Of a stretch of DNA of 64,000 bases, positions 39,570-51,326 are shown in pieces. Within the stretch, counting starts at the first letter, position 1. Every line of letters starts with the position of its first letter. The stretch comes from Euwallacea fornicatus (lineage: Eukaryota > Arthropoda > Insecta > Coleoptera > Curculionidae). The stretch is from NCBI RefSeq assembly GCF_040115645.1, contig NC_089543.1, positions 1,178,001 through 1,242,000 on the forward strand, in the 5' to 3' direction. Below the pieces are notes generated by a model. The model did not search any database. It had not been told where the DNA came from and saw only the letters and a program-made list of their open reading frames with translations. Made by a program: the position numbers and the translations under genes.

Positions 39570-42500
39570 TAAATAATGAAAAACAGTAATTTCGAATTTT
39601 ACGCATTTACAAACCTTTACTAGTCAGAAAAAACGAGTTTTAGTCAGTAAATAACGGTCTTTCACTGCCGATTTTTCAGTGTTAGCACCAAAGCCAATTT
39701 TAGTTTTTGGAAGTGATCGAGTATTATGTTAGGCCGTTAAACCCAAGCAGTGTTCCCGTAAATTTTTATGTTATATTAATTAATTTCCTTAGTAATAATT
39801 ACTTTTGTATCTTTTTTACTGGTGCTACTTTTGAATCCACAATAATAACGTGCCATGAGGCCTCCTATTTTATTTTCACCTGAAGTCAAGTGGGGCTACA
39901 ACAGGCGCTAGTTCGAATTGTTGTACCATTGTGTAACATATATCTGTACCGCTTCAACCGTGAGGCATATAATATAAAGTAAATTAGTGTAATGCTCAGG
40001 ATCTAACTGGTATGGGCTTAAACAACTGCTAGCAGTAATATATCAGTTTTCATGTATAAATCTGTATATGCACCCAATGTTTCACAACCGAATATATGAC
40101 CAATAAGTAATTTAACTCTCTCCGTTATGTTCTTTTTGGACGTGGACTAACAATCAGACATAGACATAGGACATAGACATTAATCAGATATTACAAAAAG
40201 CATCAATCAGCGACAAGGAGCTGTCTTCAAATTGCATAATACTTAGTAGTTTCAAAAATTGGATAGTTTCATTCTTTGAGAGCCTTAGATTTTTTAAGGC
40301 AAAGAACATACATTAGTATTATAGTATTACATATACACATGACATATGCAACATTACATAAATTACGCCAGTTTTGTCTATTCGCAGTTTTGAAAAAACA
40401 TTTTTTTAGCGGGTGTAAATGACCTGAAATTTCCTAATTTCACCTTCTTTTCTACTTTAACATTCCTTATTAGGAACATCGGTTTTGAGGCATTCTACTA
40501 CTACAATCGAAATTCCCCAAACCACTTAGTTTTGGAAATCATTCAAGAGAATAATTTATGCAAATGAATAATGCTAAGGTTTATTATTGTGAGTAAAAAG
40601 AATATGAATTTCATCCTCAATAACTCAAGCCTGGCCTAAATAACTTAAGAACACAAAAGAGCAAAATGGTTTCAATGAATATTCCATTCAATTTACCTTT
40701 TAAATTACATCCCTTTACTAATGTGGCTATTAAAGGGCTTTGGAAATGATGAAAAGCTTCCGTACTTCACTATTTTATATCAGTAATGATTTTTGTGAAC
40801 CTTGATTGGAAGGCTGATGGATGCGAAACTATTGGCTTGAATAGGAAAAGCGTGGAGCTATTAGAGAATGGAGAGAAAGAATAAAAACTAGGGGCGTTAA
40901 GAGCTATGAAATTTGCTAACCTATTCTGGCAGAAGACAGAGCGGTTTCTTTGCTTTTAAAGTGGGATAAGAAAGCTTTTCAATAAAATGTGATTTATCTC
41001 CGTTTTATTTATAGCTCTCTGTCCGGCAAATTTTCAAGAAAGGCTCGTATGTATTTTTAGCCGCAAGAAACAACAAAAACTGCCACAATAAATCTTCGAA
41101 AAATTGTAACCTCAAACGTATTTTACCCCGTGTGACAAAAATTTTAACTAGAATAAAAATTCCTGGCTGGTTCCCCATAACTCTTTATTGTTATGTGTTT
41201 CGGCGGGCGAAATTTTTATTTGCCTTTTATATCAGCGATTTCGTAAGCTCAAGGTATCCTAGAAAAGGAGGATAAACTATACACATAAAAATAATGCAGC
41301 CTTGCTTTACTTTAATACCACTCCATCCTTTTGAATTCAAATTAAATTTTTTAAATTTGCGAAGACAAATAGCTCAAACATTCATGCATTTCACTGGTAA
41401 CATCAGATTACTGCTGCCTCCTCACGGTATGACATTTGTTACTCTCAATTTTTATTTCTTTTTGGCTCTATCATGCAAGGAGAATCTTTTTATGGAAAAT
41501 TACATATTTGCCTCGGGCTGGCTTCTATTAAAAATAGCTTCAGAGGATTCACTGAATCCTGAGAATTTTTATCACTTAGTTTACCTGGTTTTGATTGACT
41601 GAATGAACGTACTTCAATTTATAAAGTTGTTTTTTAATTTTAATGATGTCGAAGCTAGTTGCGAATGCTATATTTAGACACGGAGTTCCTCTTTTTAAAT
41701 CATTAAATATAAAAATACGAAATATACATATAATTTTCAATGGTGATTATTGGTATCTTCCAAACTCTGAGAGATACAAAAGATATATTTAAAAATTGGA
41801 ACATTTTCAAATTCGTCAAGAACAAAAACAAGGCTAAATGATCTTCAATTGAGACCATTAAGTCGAAAGATGATTATTTTAAATATCGACGATCAAAATT
41901 TAAAAAGTGTAGATCCTCATAAAGGCTCTAGCGCTTTTCAGACATGCAATTTGAGGAATTTACATATTGAAGCCCTTTCAAAATAGCGAAAATACAAATC
42001 AAAACGTTCAAAGAGGATTACACATCTCTTATAGCTTTAAATTGCGAAACGTGACGGCAGTATCAACGACCACAGCATCAATCAATAACAAAAATAATAT
42101 TATCCATATTTCATTTTAATTATTTTTCTCTATCGTAATTGCTCGTTCATAAAGATAATAGCCCTACAAAACATTAGCATTTTAAATACTTATTGATCCG
42201 TTAGTATGAAATTTTTAAAACCCTTAATGTCCGAAAGATTGAAACAATTCTGCTGGCAAAACGCTTTGAAGATTAAATTCAGGAATTCGTGATAACTGGA
42301 AAAACGCTCTAAAAGCCCAAATGTAAATATTATTCCAATAAGATGATGCCACAGGCTCTTCTTACGAAAGGTAAAGAAGATTAATTAAAATCCTTTAGGG
42401 GAAAAACAATTGAGGATTTGCAACAAAATATCTTGAATTCATGGGGTTGAATATTCGTCAAAGAAAATTGCATAACCAGGGTAGATTTATAATTGCTCTC

Positions 42501-44053
42501 TAACCACTTGAGAATTAAAGAAGGCCTGTAGGGTGTGACAGGATACCTGAGAATGGAGAACGAGCTTTAGAGTCGTCCGTATATATTAAAGATAATGTGA
42601 ATTGAATTAATTTTCTTTGGGCTCTCAAGAGGAAATGCTCGAATTGAAATGGCTTCAATTTGAGCGGAATTTTTAAGGTCGACGCAGATTTGATTTCGAG
42701 GAATTTATGTTTACACGGCGTCATTTTCTTGCTACTCACGACCTTATTACCAATGGATGGTGAGAGACTTTTAAAACATTCTTCAAATGCAATCTAATAA
42801 TCACTTAGCAAACAACTCTAGTGAAAACCTAAAAAGGTGCGCCTAATATTTCGGCAAGTTAGCCACCTTCAACTTCGGTTGAATTTTACCGAGACATGTA
42901 CTGAATAATACAACTGCGAGTGGCATAAACTGCAACTTGTCCCTGCCTTTAGGCTGTTTCACGTTGTTTCTGATGGCTTTATGTTTCTGGGTTCTATCTT
43001 CATAAAGTGAAAACAGTTAACATGTTTGTCCAGACCACCTTATATATTTTCACACGTCCCACCAGTTTGCGGATAATGATTTTCTTATGTAGGGTGACCG
43101 AGGTCACGAGTTTTATAAGTTTGATGAATTTAAACCTCAATGTATTGTAGTACAAAAACCTGGAACGTAACCTGCGTAGAACATGTACAACAAACATAAA
43201 GTTTAATTGCTAACTAAGCTCTCAACATCCCAAAACGAGGTTTTTAACACATAAGCTAAAAAGTTCAAAAAGCAATCGTGTTTTAATTAGGGTCACCACT
43301 TAGTTATTAATGTTATCAGCCTTCAGAGTATTCTGCATCAAAAGGGTCTAAACTAACAAAGTTACTTTCAGTTGGAGCTTTATTTTGTGTGCGTCATTGT
43401 TAGGTTTATTAAGGGTGTACCATAATTTTTGTTTTGGCAACCCAGCCGTTCATCTAAGGCTCGACGGATAATGAGCCCAGTTCCCCTTTTAGATATCTTA
43501 TTTTTTATTCAACTTCACTGAAACATGTTAAATTGAAGAATTCCCTTCGGACCTTTAACGGTTTTAATTTGCATGTTTAACGTGCAAAAAATATGCCCGA
43601 TTTTATATTTTGCTCATAAATGAAAGCCGTAAATGGCTTATAACTTTTTTTAAAGTAGCCTAGTTAAGGACCGTACGAGGAAATGACTGGTTATATTCCA
43701 TTTCCGTTTTTTAAAACTAGGTTTAACGATTATGGGGCCTCGAATGGACCAAAGTTTCAAGTTTTATAACAAAATTTGGAGTCACATGACTTGGTAATAC
43801 AGTTGAAAGATGTTAAAAGTTTAGAGAATTTCGATTGGAAAATTTGAAACAATGGATCAGGTTTGTAGGAAAAAAATTAGGAATGATCTTAAGAAAAATA
43901 ATTCAACTCTAAACGTCGAAGCAATCAAAATATTAACTCTTAACTTAACCTAACCTAAATGAATGAATAAATTTTTAATACCACTCATCAGGCTTAGGCA
44001 TAAACGAACTGAAAATTGGGCCTTAATAACAATAAAAAAATAATTTCTAATTA
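39570..44053. other. Gene-free AT-rich stretch
   Basis: No supportable gene. A short tandem array of ACATAG-type units sits at about 40,157-40,180. Open frames such as 41,294-41,602 (plus, 102 codons) and 42,515-42,739 (minus) show no domain, splice context or coherent composition. TTAACCTAACCTAA at about 43,943-43,957 is two units of the insect telomere word TTAGG, too short to mean anything. Confidence 0.55.
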
Positions 44054-44307
44054 TACTGCGTGACATAAAAAAGAGAACACTCCGTAAAAATGGTTTTCTT
44101 TAAATAATTTTTGGTATGCACGTTTGTATATGGGAACACAAAAAACCATTAAATTTTCAACCACATTTATCAATGTATTTACGAGTTATCATGAATTTTA
44201 GATTTCTTTTTACTATAAAGATTGCAATAAAATATCAACAATATGACTGTGAAATATCATTTGTTGGTGTATAGTGTGCATGGAAAGTGCTTTTAGATTA
44301 ATCAAAT

Positions 44308-45310
44308 ATGGTTAAATGCAGAAAGCAGCTAAATTTTCATTAATTGAGCGAGTTTAAGAGAGGCCGAATAGTAGTGGGTTTACAAGAGGCTGGTCGATTA
44401 TTTAGGAAAATTTCCACAAGATAGAACCATAGTGTAAACACTATAATGAGACGTTATCAGGCATGGTTCCAAGAAGAACAAACAGGTAGAAGGAGAGGTA
44501 CTGAACAATCCCGAAGATCTACAGAATGCCAAGATCGCCGCCTTCCAATTATGGCCTTAAGAGACACGTTCGACTCGTCAAGAACTCTGGCGGATCAGTG
44601 GTTTCTGAATATGGAAGACCCACTGGAATTCGAATTATTTATGGCTGAATAGGAAATGTTCGACTTATTGCCTACCGTCCCCATCTTATATCACCCCTCA
44701 CCTTAAATCATCGTCAAAATCGACTACAGTGGTGCAGAGAACGGATACATTGGAATCTGGAATAGGATAATATCGTGTTCAGTGACGAATTCAGATTCTG
44801 TTTGGATCTGGATGATGGTCGGGCAAATGTAAGAAAACGCGGTGAAAGACGGGATCCTCAGTTTACAATTCAGAGGCACGTCTATCAGATGGTTGGAATA
44901 TTGGTTTACGGGTGCTATAACACATGGTAGCAGGTCACCTTTACTTTTCATTAGAGGCAGTATGATAGCCCAACGATATATCCAAGAAGTCCTGGAACCT
45001 CATCTCTTGCCTTATCTGGAAATGCACGACCACATATGACTAGAGTAACTATGGACTTCTTTCAACAAAATGCAATCAATTTGCTACCTTGGCCAACACA
45101 AACTCCAGACCTCTCACTGATTATTTATATATAGGATACTGTAAGGAGAAGGTTGAATAATTTACCCCATCCTCCACAAACCCCAGCAGCGCTGTCATGT
45201 TGCTCAGTTAGCCTGGAATGAGATCTCCTAAAAGAATATCAACACCTCTTTAGATCCATATGTAGACGTACAAGTATCCATATGTAGACGTACAAGAATG
45301 TATAATACAT
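44308..45310 (+). pseudogene. Tc1-like transposase pseudogene, multiply frameshifted
   Basis: Pieces in different frames follow the normal Tc1-type order. First is an N-terminal helix-turn-helix region (EFKRGRIVVGLQEAGR, then TIMRRYQAWFQEEQTGRRRG). Next comes QDRRLPIMALRD, then DNIVFSDEFRFCLDLDDGR with the first catalytic aspartate in VFSDE. GAITHGSRSPLLFIRG and AQRYIQEVLEPHLLPYL follow, then FFQQNAINLLPWPTQTPDLS, and last a decayed DTVRRRLNNLPHPPQTP tail. The second aspartate of the usual FQQDNARPH box is lost by deletion (it reads FQQNA). Stops and frame changes occur near 44,428, 44,650, 44,768 and 45,037. At 45,254-45,297 a 22-bp unit is duplicated in tandem, which shifts the frame again because 22 is not a multiple of three. 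Confidence 0.88.
45254..45297 (+). repeat. 22-bp tandem duplication inside the Tc1-like pseudogene
   Basis: ATCCATATGTAGACGTACAA plus two bases occurs twice head to tail (45,254-45,275 and 45,276-45,297), differing only at the last base. It lies where the C-terminal arginine-rich part of a Tc1 transposase would be encoded and is probably a replication-slippage or repair scar acquired after inactivation. Confidence 0.9.
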
Positions 45311-45797
45311 CGCAGAGAACCGATAAATTAATTTTTTTTTTTGGTTTTTAACAATTAAATTTGTTCAATTTTTTAATGCACTATTTGTTTTACCTTAAGA
45401 AACATACATGTCAAAAGTTATTTAAATAAAATCATTGTTACGGGTGTTCTCTTTTCTATATCACGCAGTATACTTCTCCATTTCGCTGAACTAAAACAGT
45501 AAAAAATTTAAATACAAAGTAGCCTTAGTAATATGAATTTCTCTCTTGGTTAAAACCATAGATAATTTCTGGCCTATGGACGCCTACCAAATTGTCCCGG
45601 TGTATCATACCTGGGAAATATATTGCAAGGCAAGTGAACTTAAGTAATTAAATTTTTATATGAAGGTTTCACTTTTGTGGTTTTTAAAATTTGTAATATG
45701 TGATTTTGTTTATTTTAATGGTATTATACTGATTTCTATTATATTTATAATGATATTTTATGGTCGTTGTGTATTTGTGTTGTGTGTCTGTTCAATC

Positions 45798-45829
45798 CTG
45801 AGGAAGCTTTAAAATTAAAGCGAAACGTC
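45798..45829 (+). other. Hammerhead-ribozyme-like core of Penelope-element type
   Basis: The sequence reads CTGAGGA (45,798-45,804), an extra A, then GCTTT (45,806-45,810) pairing perfectly with AAAGC (45,817-45,821) across a six-base loop, then GAAAC and GTC. CTGAGGA fits the catalytic CUGANGA box and GAAA the second conserved box; AC/GT would be the minimal two-base-pair stem III, with cleavage after the C of GTC. Minimal type I hammerheads with so short a stem III are known from Penelope-like retroelements and are thought to act as dimers. Stem I is poor here (two base pairs, G-C and A-T). No reverse transcriptase or GIY-YIG remnant is visible nearby. Confidence 0.45.
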
Positions 45830-47586
45830 GACCTTACGGAAAATCCTCGCTTTTAATTGTCACTTAAACCTACTAAATTCAATGAAGTATGTAACTTTAT
45901 AACTTCAACACTTCACCATCTCCTTAAATTCCTTTCATTTTTTTAAATACTCTGGTATATAAGGATAATTAAATATAGTTTAGGAGCTAAATATAAGACA
46001 AATATTTCACTGCGTTGCTAGTCGATATTTGCAATTGTCTATTAATGGTGTTTCTAGTGCTGGGCAATTTACAGATGTACACATAGATGTATACTACAGA
46101 GAGCCAACGCCAAATATATTTTCAGAATATGGAAACTTCGGTATTCTGGGAAGATGTGTGATTTTGCGTTTATATTTTTAAAATACACTCTTCGATATAT
46201 ATATAATTTTGAACTGTGCAGAGAAATTTCTATGCTTTCTACAACAGGGATCTCCATGGCCTTACGTTATAACGAAGACTATCAAAAAACTGTAACTATT
46301 TTATAACCGAAAATTTTTACTTAGGGTTTCATTCAAAATGTAAAATTTATGTAGTAATTTTTGAATGTTGATTATATGTCTGCATACATGATTATTCCAT
46401 TCACATGTTTATCGAAAACAACCCGAATATCAATTGAATCTATGCCGATATTGTTTCCCTTGAGATTATCAATATTCAATCATATTCAAAGGTATGTATG
46501 CATAATATCAAACAGCGATACATTGGCAGCTATGCTTGAAAATGTGATGAGTTTGATTTGTTTCCCATATTCAAACCGAGCCTAAAAGTAATTAGCAAAT
46601 TCTTAATCATATCGGTAAACCAGTGTGGCTAAAAACAATGCCCCGTGGTATTCAGATTTTCATTCGTAGGGATGTATTGCGTTTATCTCAAATTTTTACA
46701 CACTGCATTCTATCTTTTTTAAGCCGCTGAACATTCAGGAAGGATTTATAGGGAACCGTATTAAAACCCTCCTCCAAATTCAGAAACATATCCAGTCTTC
46801 ACTGTCCCTACATTATCCAATGTGCTCTAAGATAGCTTGCAGATGACGTAACTAATGCGAAATCCATTTGATCACCAAATTGAAGCACTGTTAAAAAATT
46901 CAAATACATTTTTCGAACATCTTAGTAACTGAGTTAATGGACACCAATAGATAACCAATTAAAAATTATACAAATAACCCATCAAGAAAAACATTTTGTT
47001 TTTATTTTGAGGTCGAGTTTTCGATCGTGGCTTAAGCCCGGTTCCCTTAAAATGGACTCTAAGTTTATATATATGCACAAAAGAAATTGTTTTGTGACGA
47101 CGATGCATTTCTTATGGACAACCAAAATTTCCAAGAGTCGAGTTTAGATAAACCAAGCTCAAGCCATCATTCAATAACTCAGTCTGAGTATGTTTATTGT
47201 ATTTTCTTAAGGTTTTCTTATGAGCATATTATAATATGCGCTCAACAATTTCGTTCCGCTCTAGACCCTTGAAAGGTACATTAGACATGCTTCGAAAAAT
47301 GTAATAACTTTTAATAGTTTCTTGAGGAAATATATGCAAGAAAACGAAATTAAATTTTGCTCTAACGTATCGCCGTTAACCTCTATGCATCTCCTTTTAT
47401 CTTTTCTGGCAGGAAATATTATTAAAAACGTGATATCATAGATTCTTGTTAAACAAATTGTTTTATTCTTCACTCACCGGGAAAGAAGTATATATTTTGT
47501 GGTCTTAAGGGTATTTGATTACTTGGCAAAGACGATCTTCTATGTTATTTGATTCTTGTGCGTAAAGTAAATTATCGATGACATAT

Positions 47587-47612
47587 GTACGTATGTATGT
47601 ATATATTTATAT

Positions 47613-47659
<47 letters not shown>

Positions 47660-47667
47660 TATATATA
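47587..47667. repeat. AT/AC dinucleotide microsatellite
   Basis: The tract runs GTAC/GTAT words, then TATATTTATATACACACACA, then a long uninterrupted AT run, a second ACACAC island and a final AT run. It is a compound, slippage-prone simple repeat. It creates an artificial Tyr/Ile/Cys-rich minus-strand frame (47,540-47,788) that should not be taken as a gene. Confidence 0.95.
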
Positions 47668-49448
47668 ACGGAATATATTCTTTGTAACCGGGGAATCTGG
47701 GTTTCGGAGGCTTAACGAGGATATGGCTTCCCCTTTTGTGAGGATCCTCCGTATTTATGTATTTCCAACATCCCCTGTTGAATTTCATTCTCCGTCACAA
47801 TTTCCTTTTCTTTGGCCGGCCCTTTTGCTGCTCATTGTAATCAAATATCGTGCACCTGATTTAACAGAAGCCCTTGTCAATGAGTAAGAGCGATATTTCA
47901 TTAATACCATCTTACTGAGGTTGAACGAGCGAACAAAACTACGATAAGAAAAAGATGCCGAAAGAAACAGGAACCGGAAAAGAACAAACCTGGAAACTTT
48001 TACGGCCAGAATCAACATCTGAACTCTAATTATATAAAAGGAGTTGCGGAGTATTTAAAGAATGATGAATTGGCGGTCTCAATAACTAACTCCAAAGTGG
48101 CATTCTTTTAGCTTTATCAGGAACTAATTAGTGGCAAAATTTTCGAGCTTTGAGAAAGAAAGACGTGCCGATAGTAATTAAGTTTATGAGTCGAAATATA
48201 GGTCGAAATATTACAATGCTGCATCTTTCGCAGAATTTTTCATTTATTTCGACATTTAGTGGGAGTTAAAGCATTAATGGTAGCGATTGCAAAACTGTTG
48301 TGTGATGGGCAAAAACTTGTTTTGGTATCGAAATTATTGCGATGGAAAAACTCGAAACGTGCCATTAATAAGTAAATGGGTTTCTGATATAAAACGCAGC
48401 GCTGAAGTCATTAGAGGGTGCTTAGAAGGCCAACTTTGTAAAGCGTAAAATTCTAAATAAACAGACGAAGTGTCAGATCAAAACCAGTTATTTTCTTTTT
48501 CAATCTGTTCCGAAGTAGTACGCAAGTATTAAAAATAAATGATGATTACAGTGAGGGCAGGAATAATAATTGAAAATGACAAGCCATTTTTAGCCTTGCA
48601 ATTTTGTTTCAACAAATAAACACCAAATGACTACCTTTAAAATTCATTTTTAATGCTCGTAACGTCCATTTGCCACCGTTACATTTTCGCTGGGATAAAA
48701 GTGAAAAAATCTTATAGCTATCTCGCTAAGCTGCAATAAGTCCCAAATATCCTGAGTTAGACATATTTTCCGGCTTACAGTTGTTTCGCAATATTGTTCC
48801 AGCAGGATTTTTTCCTTCCTCCACACATGTCCCGTTCTAATTTTTTAGAGCTACGCCATTCTTACAGCAAACTCCTTTTGTTCGCCGGGTGTTTTCGAGC
48901 AAAACATAAATATTTCCATGATAAATGTTCTCTTGATTTCCACTTTTTGCTTAACCTGCACACAAGTTTGTGCTCAAACAAGATACGCCATTAGTATGTA
49001 TATGATATAAAGAAATTCGGGAGAGACTTTTATTAAGGAAGTATAAATTCTTTTTGTGTCGACGACAGGCGAAAGTCAATATAAAGGGTCCAAACAAAAG
49101 GTCTGAAAAGAAAATTCGATAAATTCATTTTACGTCCGTGTAGCCGAAAAAACCAAACCAAGATCATATATGGCACTAAAAAAGATTAAAAGAAAAACAA
49201 AGCAACATATCGCTACACGCCTCCGAGACAAAAACCCTGACAACGTAAAATATATTTAGAACAAATCAGGCCGCCCAACTTCTACCTTATAATTTTAGAT
49301 GAGTAATGGTTTGTGCGACTGATTTAGGGTTGAATCCTGTTTATGAATATTATGTTTAATCAAATGGAAAAGATATATTTTACCATTGTCAGTAATTAAT
49401 TATTACTTGCGCTCAGTAATGTGGAAGATTCGTGTGTAAAAGGACATA

Positions 49449-49900
49449 CAGCGACGGGCAAAAAATGTGCTCCATGTGGTATTTTTTTATTTGAATTTAT
49501 TAGAACATTTTATTCTCGGTAAAAGTTTAGGCAATCCTGCAAACCCAAAACGCACTTTACGAAATTTTTATGCCTCATTTCATATGGGACAGATTCGAAA
49601 ATTATGAAAATGGCTCACGTGTAGAGTACCTTTATTTGTAATTTTCGAGGAAACATGTATTATGAAAAATTGTCTAGAATTAAAAGATAAGCTCAACAAT
49701 GAAGTTTCAAGTTTCTATTCCATAAAATACTTTTTACGATTTTTTTATAATTTACCTCGTATAGAAAATAAAATAAATTTATTTAGTATGATAGTTTTGT
49801 TTCAGAAAAAATAAAAACATACAAATTACCAAGAATAAAATTTTCTGACATATTCAAATTAAAAAAAAATACCGTATGGTTGGAATTTTTCGCCTGACTG
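49449..49900. mobile_element. Short non-autonomous mariner/Tc1-type element
   Basis: The left end starts CAGCGACGGGCAAAAAATG after a TA. The right end, reverse-complemented, starts CAGTCAGGCGAAAAATTCC, also beside TA (49,901-49,902). The inverted arms align for about 80 bases (shared GGTATTTTTTT, ATTTGAAT, AAAATTTTATTC and GGTAA words with substitutions and small indels). The 452-bp unit has no transposase-like frame. TA target plus CAG terminus points to an ITm-superfamily MITE, old to judge from arm divergence. Confidence 0.7.
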
Positions 49901-51326
49901 TATAAATAGAGATGTTTACTAATCATTAAATTATTATTGAGTTTCATGCAATCAAATGTAAATGCATTTATTCAATTGAGAACCTCTCATAGTCTACTAT
50001 CAGTCAACCTTTACGTGATTTTCTTATAGCGTTGAATTGAATTAGAGCGAAGGATATCATGGTGACCGTTCGTGGTCCAACATTTGTTACCGTCTCGGAA
50101 CACTGACCAGATTATGACTAATAATAGAATATTTGTGGATCTTTAAATTTGTAGAAATTTTCTACGAATTATCTAGTATTCGAGAGTTCTAAAAACTCCG
50201 CATAATTGACCAGTAACTTCTCTAAAGTTAGAATTTTTGAGACGATAAAGAAATTCTTGTCAATTTTCAGCTTTTTCGAAAACTTTTTTAACGTCTATTA
50301 AATCTTGGAGAGCGCCATAAACTTTCAAAGTATCTTTAATCTAAAACAGATGCATATCAACGTTTATAAAATTCATCAGGAATTCATCTGAAATTCATCT
50401 AAATTTGCAAATTCCCTTAGATAATTCAGATCTTCTAAGACATAGTTCTCATTATAGATAAATTCTTAAAGGTTTTTGAACCTTTGGAAATTTGCGTATT
50501 ATTTGATCAATAACCTCGCAAAATTTTAATTTCTGGAAAAGAATTAGGAGTGTTCGGGTCCTTCTCTAATATAAAGAAATTTCTGAAAATATCTGTGAAC
50601 TAAGGGGGTTTACGTTTTAACTCAAATTTACTTAATTTACGCTGTGATAATTTGGGAAAATTTAATAGCTAAATATTAGAAATATCCCAATTATTCGAAA
50701 ATGAATCTCAGCTTTATAAAATTGCATTTTATATTTGATTTGGTGACTTATCAAATAAGAAACTAAATATACGTTTTTTGATGGATTTCTTTCCTCATTA
50801 TTATTATACTTTGCTTATAATTGTAAACATGTAACATAGCCTAACGCGTATCAAACAATCTTTAAGATGTTTGAGTTTGAAATATAGCAATTTTTGCGCT
50901 TTAAAAACTCACGAAATCCAAATCTTTTGGAATGAAGCAGAATAATATTCACATTTATATGTTTTTAAGGAAAATAAAAAAATTGCAAAATTTGACAATT
51001 TTTATGCATGAATTCAATCTTTAGAATTATTGTATGGAATAGATTTGTACTGTTTCTCTCTAAAAGACATTGGCTAGAAATTATAGGCCTTGAAAGTGCC
51101 GAATGTGTCATATTTCAAGTAAATACAACTTTGGTTTTATACATATTAATAATTAAATTCGCTTGTAAATAAAAAAATTAAAATCGAATAACATTTTGTA
51201 AAATGGATTTTACATACTAAAATTTAAATATCACACTGACCTTTATTTCATTAAAGTTACAGATATGAAAGTTAGCAAAATTAAGGCTAGATTTCCTAAC
51301 TTGTCTCTAATTTGTCAGTCAGTGTA
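49901..51326. other. Gene-free AT-rich stretch
   Basis: No supportable gene or RNA. An 11-base imperfect tandem (ATTCATC-type units, three copies) lies at about 50,370-50,404. The rest is unstructured AT-rich DNA between two transposon copies. Confidence 0.55.

Larger units (their letters stand above)
44054..45470 (+). mobile_element. Tc1-like DNA transposon, TA-flanked, inactive
   Basis: The left terminus (44,054 on) begins TACTGCGTGACATAAAAAAG and continues GAGAACACTC. The right terminus, reverse-complemented from 45,470, reads TACTGCGTGATATAGAAAAG then GAGAACACCC. The roughly 30-base inverted repeats differ at only a few positions. TA dinucleotides flank both ends (44,052-44,053 and 45,471-45,472), the Tc1/mariner target duplication. 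Length (1,417 bp) is about right for a full-length Tc1-like element, so the unit is complete in outline but its transposase is ruined. A 22-bp tandem duplication lies near the 3' end of the transposase. Confidence 0.9.
45471..49448. other. Mostly gene-free stretch with a hammerhead-like motif, a microsatellite and one weak exon candidate
   Basis: The stretch contains the hammerhead-like core at 45,798-45,829, an AT/AC microsatellite at 47,587-47,667 and a GC-richer patch at 47,690-48,020. That patch is open on the minus strand in several short frames. The frame 47,831 down to 47,712 encodes 39 codons that look more protein-like than the background, but without convincing splice sites (see findings). 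I see nothing else. Confidence 0.5.

Noticed and set aside
43943..43957. TTAACCTAACCTAA, insect telomere-like TTAGG word (also near 7,029-7,040)
   Set aside because: Only two units at each site, expected by chance and not an interstitial telomere array.
47540..47788. Minus-strand frame with Tyr/Ile/Cys-rich repeat
   Set aside because: Half of it is the AT/AC microsatellite read as protein.
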